Shown here piece by piece: positions 62,556 through 64,000 of a DNA stretch of 64,000 nucleotides (within the stretch, counting starts at the first letter, position 1; every line of letters starts with the position of its first letter). Under the pieces are notes generated by a model that worked only from the letters and a program-made list of their open reading frames with translations, was not told the origin of the DNA and ran no database searches. The stretch is from Aquisphaera giovannonii (GTDB taxonomy: Bacteria > Planctomycetota > Planctomycetia > Isosphaerales > Isosphaeraceae): positions 1,674,001 to 1,738,000 of the forward strand of contig NZ_CP042997.1 of assembly GCF_008087625.1 (NCBI RefSeq), given 5' to 3'. The position numbers and the translations under genes are program-made.

Positions 62556-63732
62556 GGGCCCGGGCCATCTCGCCCCGGGCCGTCCCCAGCGCCTTCTCCG
62601 TGGCGGCCCCCATGCGCAGGGCTCGGTCCTTCAACTGCGGGGAGACCTGCCCGAGCCCCAGCGACTCGACGAGGGAGAACGCCCGCTTGACCTGCGGGTC
62701 GTCCGCGATCCGGTCCCCCTCCCCGGCCGCCACGTCCTCCGGGCGCATGGAGGTCGACTTGATCGCGAAGGGGATCCATCGCTCGGCCGCGACGCGGACC
62801 CAGAGGGTGATCTCGACGTTCGCCTGCGAGAGGTCGGGCGGGACTTCCAGGCGGGTGACCACCGCACCGACGCGGCCGCCGTCTCCGATCTTTCGGAAGA
62901 CGGCGACGAGGGGGTCGTCCCTCCCCTGCCCCGGATCCAGGTCCAGCAGCTTGGCGAGCGATCCGAGGGCCGAGGACAGGTCCGCCGCCCCCAGGGCCTG
63001 GCCGGCCCCCGCGCCGGCCGCCGTGTCGGGCACGACCATCTCGTGATACCGCACGAAGCGGAGGCCCTCGTCCACCGTCACCTCGGTGGCGGCGCGGCGG
63101 GCGAGCCAGGTGGCCTCGGGCTCGGGGACGAGGGGGAGCAGGCCGGCGATCGAGGGGACGTTCTCCCCGTCGGGGGCGAATCCCCGGGCCTCGACGAGGT
63201 CCTTCAGGTCGTCGACCTTCCTCGTCTCGGCGTCCGGGATCTTGCAGACCCAGCCGAGGACCAGGAGGCGGGTGTTCGCGGGAGTCTGGCGGCTGAACGA
63301 GCGGACGTCGGCCTTCGGCAGGGTCACCGGCATGAGGGCCGAGGGGGCCGCGGCCCGCGCCGGGTCCTCCAGCCGTCGCACCTCGCGATCGATCCAGGCG
63401 AGGATACGGTCATCCGCCGGGACCTTCGCCGACCGATCCCGACGCCACGCCCGCAGGCGTTCGAGGCGTTGCTTCGCGGCGGCCTTGGTCCCGGAGGCGA
63501 GGGCCCGGTCCCACCGGCCGTACCAGGCCCTGAGGTTCTTCTCGGCCCATTCCCGCCGGACGAGCATCTCGACGCCGCCGCGGGACCCGGGCTGGATGCC
63601 GGTGATCACCCCGCGCACCATGGAGCCATCCTGGAGGAGCACGCGCTCGGACGCATGGGGGTTGACCGGCGGCGGGGGCTGCTTCTGGAATGCGGCCAGC
63701 GACGCGGCCAGGAGGATCGTGCCGGGGAACAT
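62404..63732 (-). CDS. Secreted unknown protein
   Basis: 442 residues. The signal peptide is short (MFPGTILLAASLAAFQ). A small beta region (VLLQDGSMVRGVITGIQPG), a basic helical part and a long alpha/beta domain follow. The last 45 residues are Pro/Ala/Arg-rich and coincide with the overlap with the glycosyltransferase gene. I do not recognise the family. GGGAGGGG stands 7 bases before the ATG. The true conserved end may be near 62535, with the tail added by overlap. Confidence 0.75.
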   Translation of the reverse strand: MFPGTILLAASLAAFQKQPPPPVNPHASERVLLQDGSMVRGVITGIQPGSRGGVEMLVRREWAEKNLRAWYGRWDRALASGTKAAAKQRLERLRAWRRDRSAKVPADDRILAWIDREVRRLEDPARAAAPSALMPVTLPKADVRSFSRQTPANTRLLVLGWVCKIPDAETRKVDDLKDLVEARGFAPDGENVPSIAGLLPLVPEPEATWLARRAATEVTVDEGLRFVRYHEMVVPDTAAGAGAGQALGAADLSSALGSLAKLLDLDPGQGRDDPLVAVFRKIGDGGRVGAVVTRLEVPPDLSQANVEITLWVRVAAERWIPFAIKSTSMRPEDVAAGEGDRIADDPQVKRAFSLVESLGLGQVSPQLKDRALRMGAATEKALGTARGEMARALSDLMLPVLDPPGPADDRPADRAPADRPAAPGNRAPAPSGRPAGRAAGAR

Positions 63733-63888
63733 GATGGCCCCTCCCGAAGGTCCCAGAGAATCCGGGTCCGCCTGGATTCCGATGGTATGATTCTAGCAGC
63801 CCGGGGGCGCCAGGACAGGCCCGGGGCGCGACCCGAGGGCCCCGCGCCCGGATGCAACGGCCGGTTGGATTCGATCGGAGGCACGGCC

Positions 63889-64000
63889 ATGGTCGCGATC
63901 GAGCCGCTGGGGGACCGGGCCTTCCTGGTCCGGTTCGAGGACGAGCGCGGGGCGGCCCGATGGGCGTCGGCGATCCGGGCGGCCCGGCTGGACGGGGTCA
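63889..64000 (+). CDS. KipI/PxpB-like subunit (5-oxoprolinase or allophanate hydrolase type), partial
   Basis: 37 codons to the window edge: MVAIEPLGDRAFLVRFED matches the N-terminus of PxpB/KipI proteins (I-x-P-x-G-D-x-A-L-L-V-x-F). A GGAGG site lies 7 bases before the ATG. With PxpA and PxpC these proteins split 5-oxoproline in bacteria; the partners would lie beyond the window. It is divergent from the secreted unknown gene across 156 bases. Confidence 0.65.
   Translation, partial: MVAIEPLGDRAFLVRFEDERGAARWASAIRAARLDGV

Overview
The window is about 70% GC with long, dense genes on both strands. Its gene content points to a planctomycete of the Isosphaeraceae type (Isosphaera, Singulisphaera, Aquisphaera or Paludisphaera relatives). 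The pointers are an ECF sigma factor beside a very long Ser/Thr kinase-TPR protein, a PEP-CTERM exosortase substrate, a DUF1570 metallopeptidase-like protein, SUKH/LRR and BNR-repeat proteins, an ECF42 sigma factor with DGPF (YCII) partners, and a molybdenum hydroxylase operon. The genus is an inference; there is no rRNA in the window.

Layout. 1-8.9 kb: a PsiD-like pyruvoyl decarboxylase, a secreted BON protein, a GH97 glycosidase, an SDR, an O-methyltransferase coupled to a SUKH-LRR protein, and a secreted esterase. 9-14.4 kb: an epimerase divergent from a three-subunit aldehyde/xanthine dehydrogenase operon that ends in a 77-residue protein and a clear terminator. 14.4-22.2 kb: a repeat-bearing gap, a Lys/Ala-rich basic peptide, two unknowns, a UvrD-type helicase and a DNA adenine methylase. 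22.5-27.2 kb: a leftward ECF42-type cluster (sigma factor, DoxX, two DGPF proteins) with a BNR-repeat protein and a MoaD-like sulfur carrier downstream. 27.6-32 kb: a membrane-anchored sulfatase-fold enzyme, a 1.1-kb repeat-rich gap and a FadL-type porin.

32.39-36.80 kb: a 4.4-kb genomic islet in the 3' half of tRNA-Pro(CGG), bounded by a 42-bp perfect direct repeat. It has four genes and no recognisable integrase: tcmP, a Gp37/Gp68 (DUF5131) three-Cys protein, a TIR-like protein fused to a nuclease-like domain, and an Mrr-like restriction endonuclease. The islet also brings a new terminator for the tRNA it entered. This is the best candidate for an undescribed, probably anti-phage, system.

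36.9-48.9 kb: mostly housekeeping genes: csrA, a P-II-like protein, an S24-type repressor without its catalytic serine, an FHA protein, tRNA-Gly(GCC), tig-clpP-clpP, fabI coupled to a NUDIX gene, a membrane glycosyltransferase and an isochorismatase-like hydrolase. 49.2-64 kb: a membrane protein whose stop codon lies at the edge of a 369-bp MITE-like element (25-bp terminal inverted repeats, 8-bp target duplication); an M48 peptidase coupled to a Zn-ribbon/TPR protein; an ECF sigma / Ser-Thr kinase-TPR / PEP-CTERM run; a GT39-type glycosyltransferase overlapping tail to tail with a secreted unknown; and the start of a KipI/PxpB-like gene.
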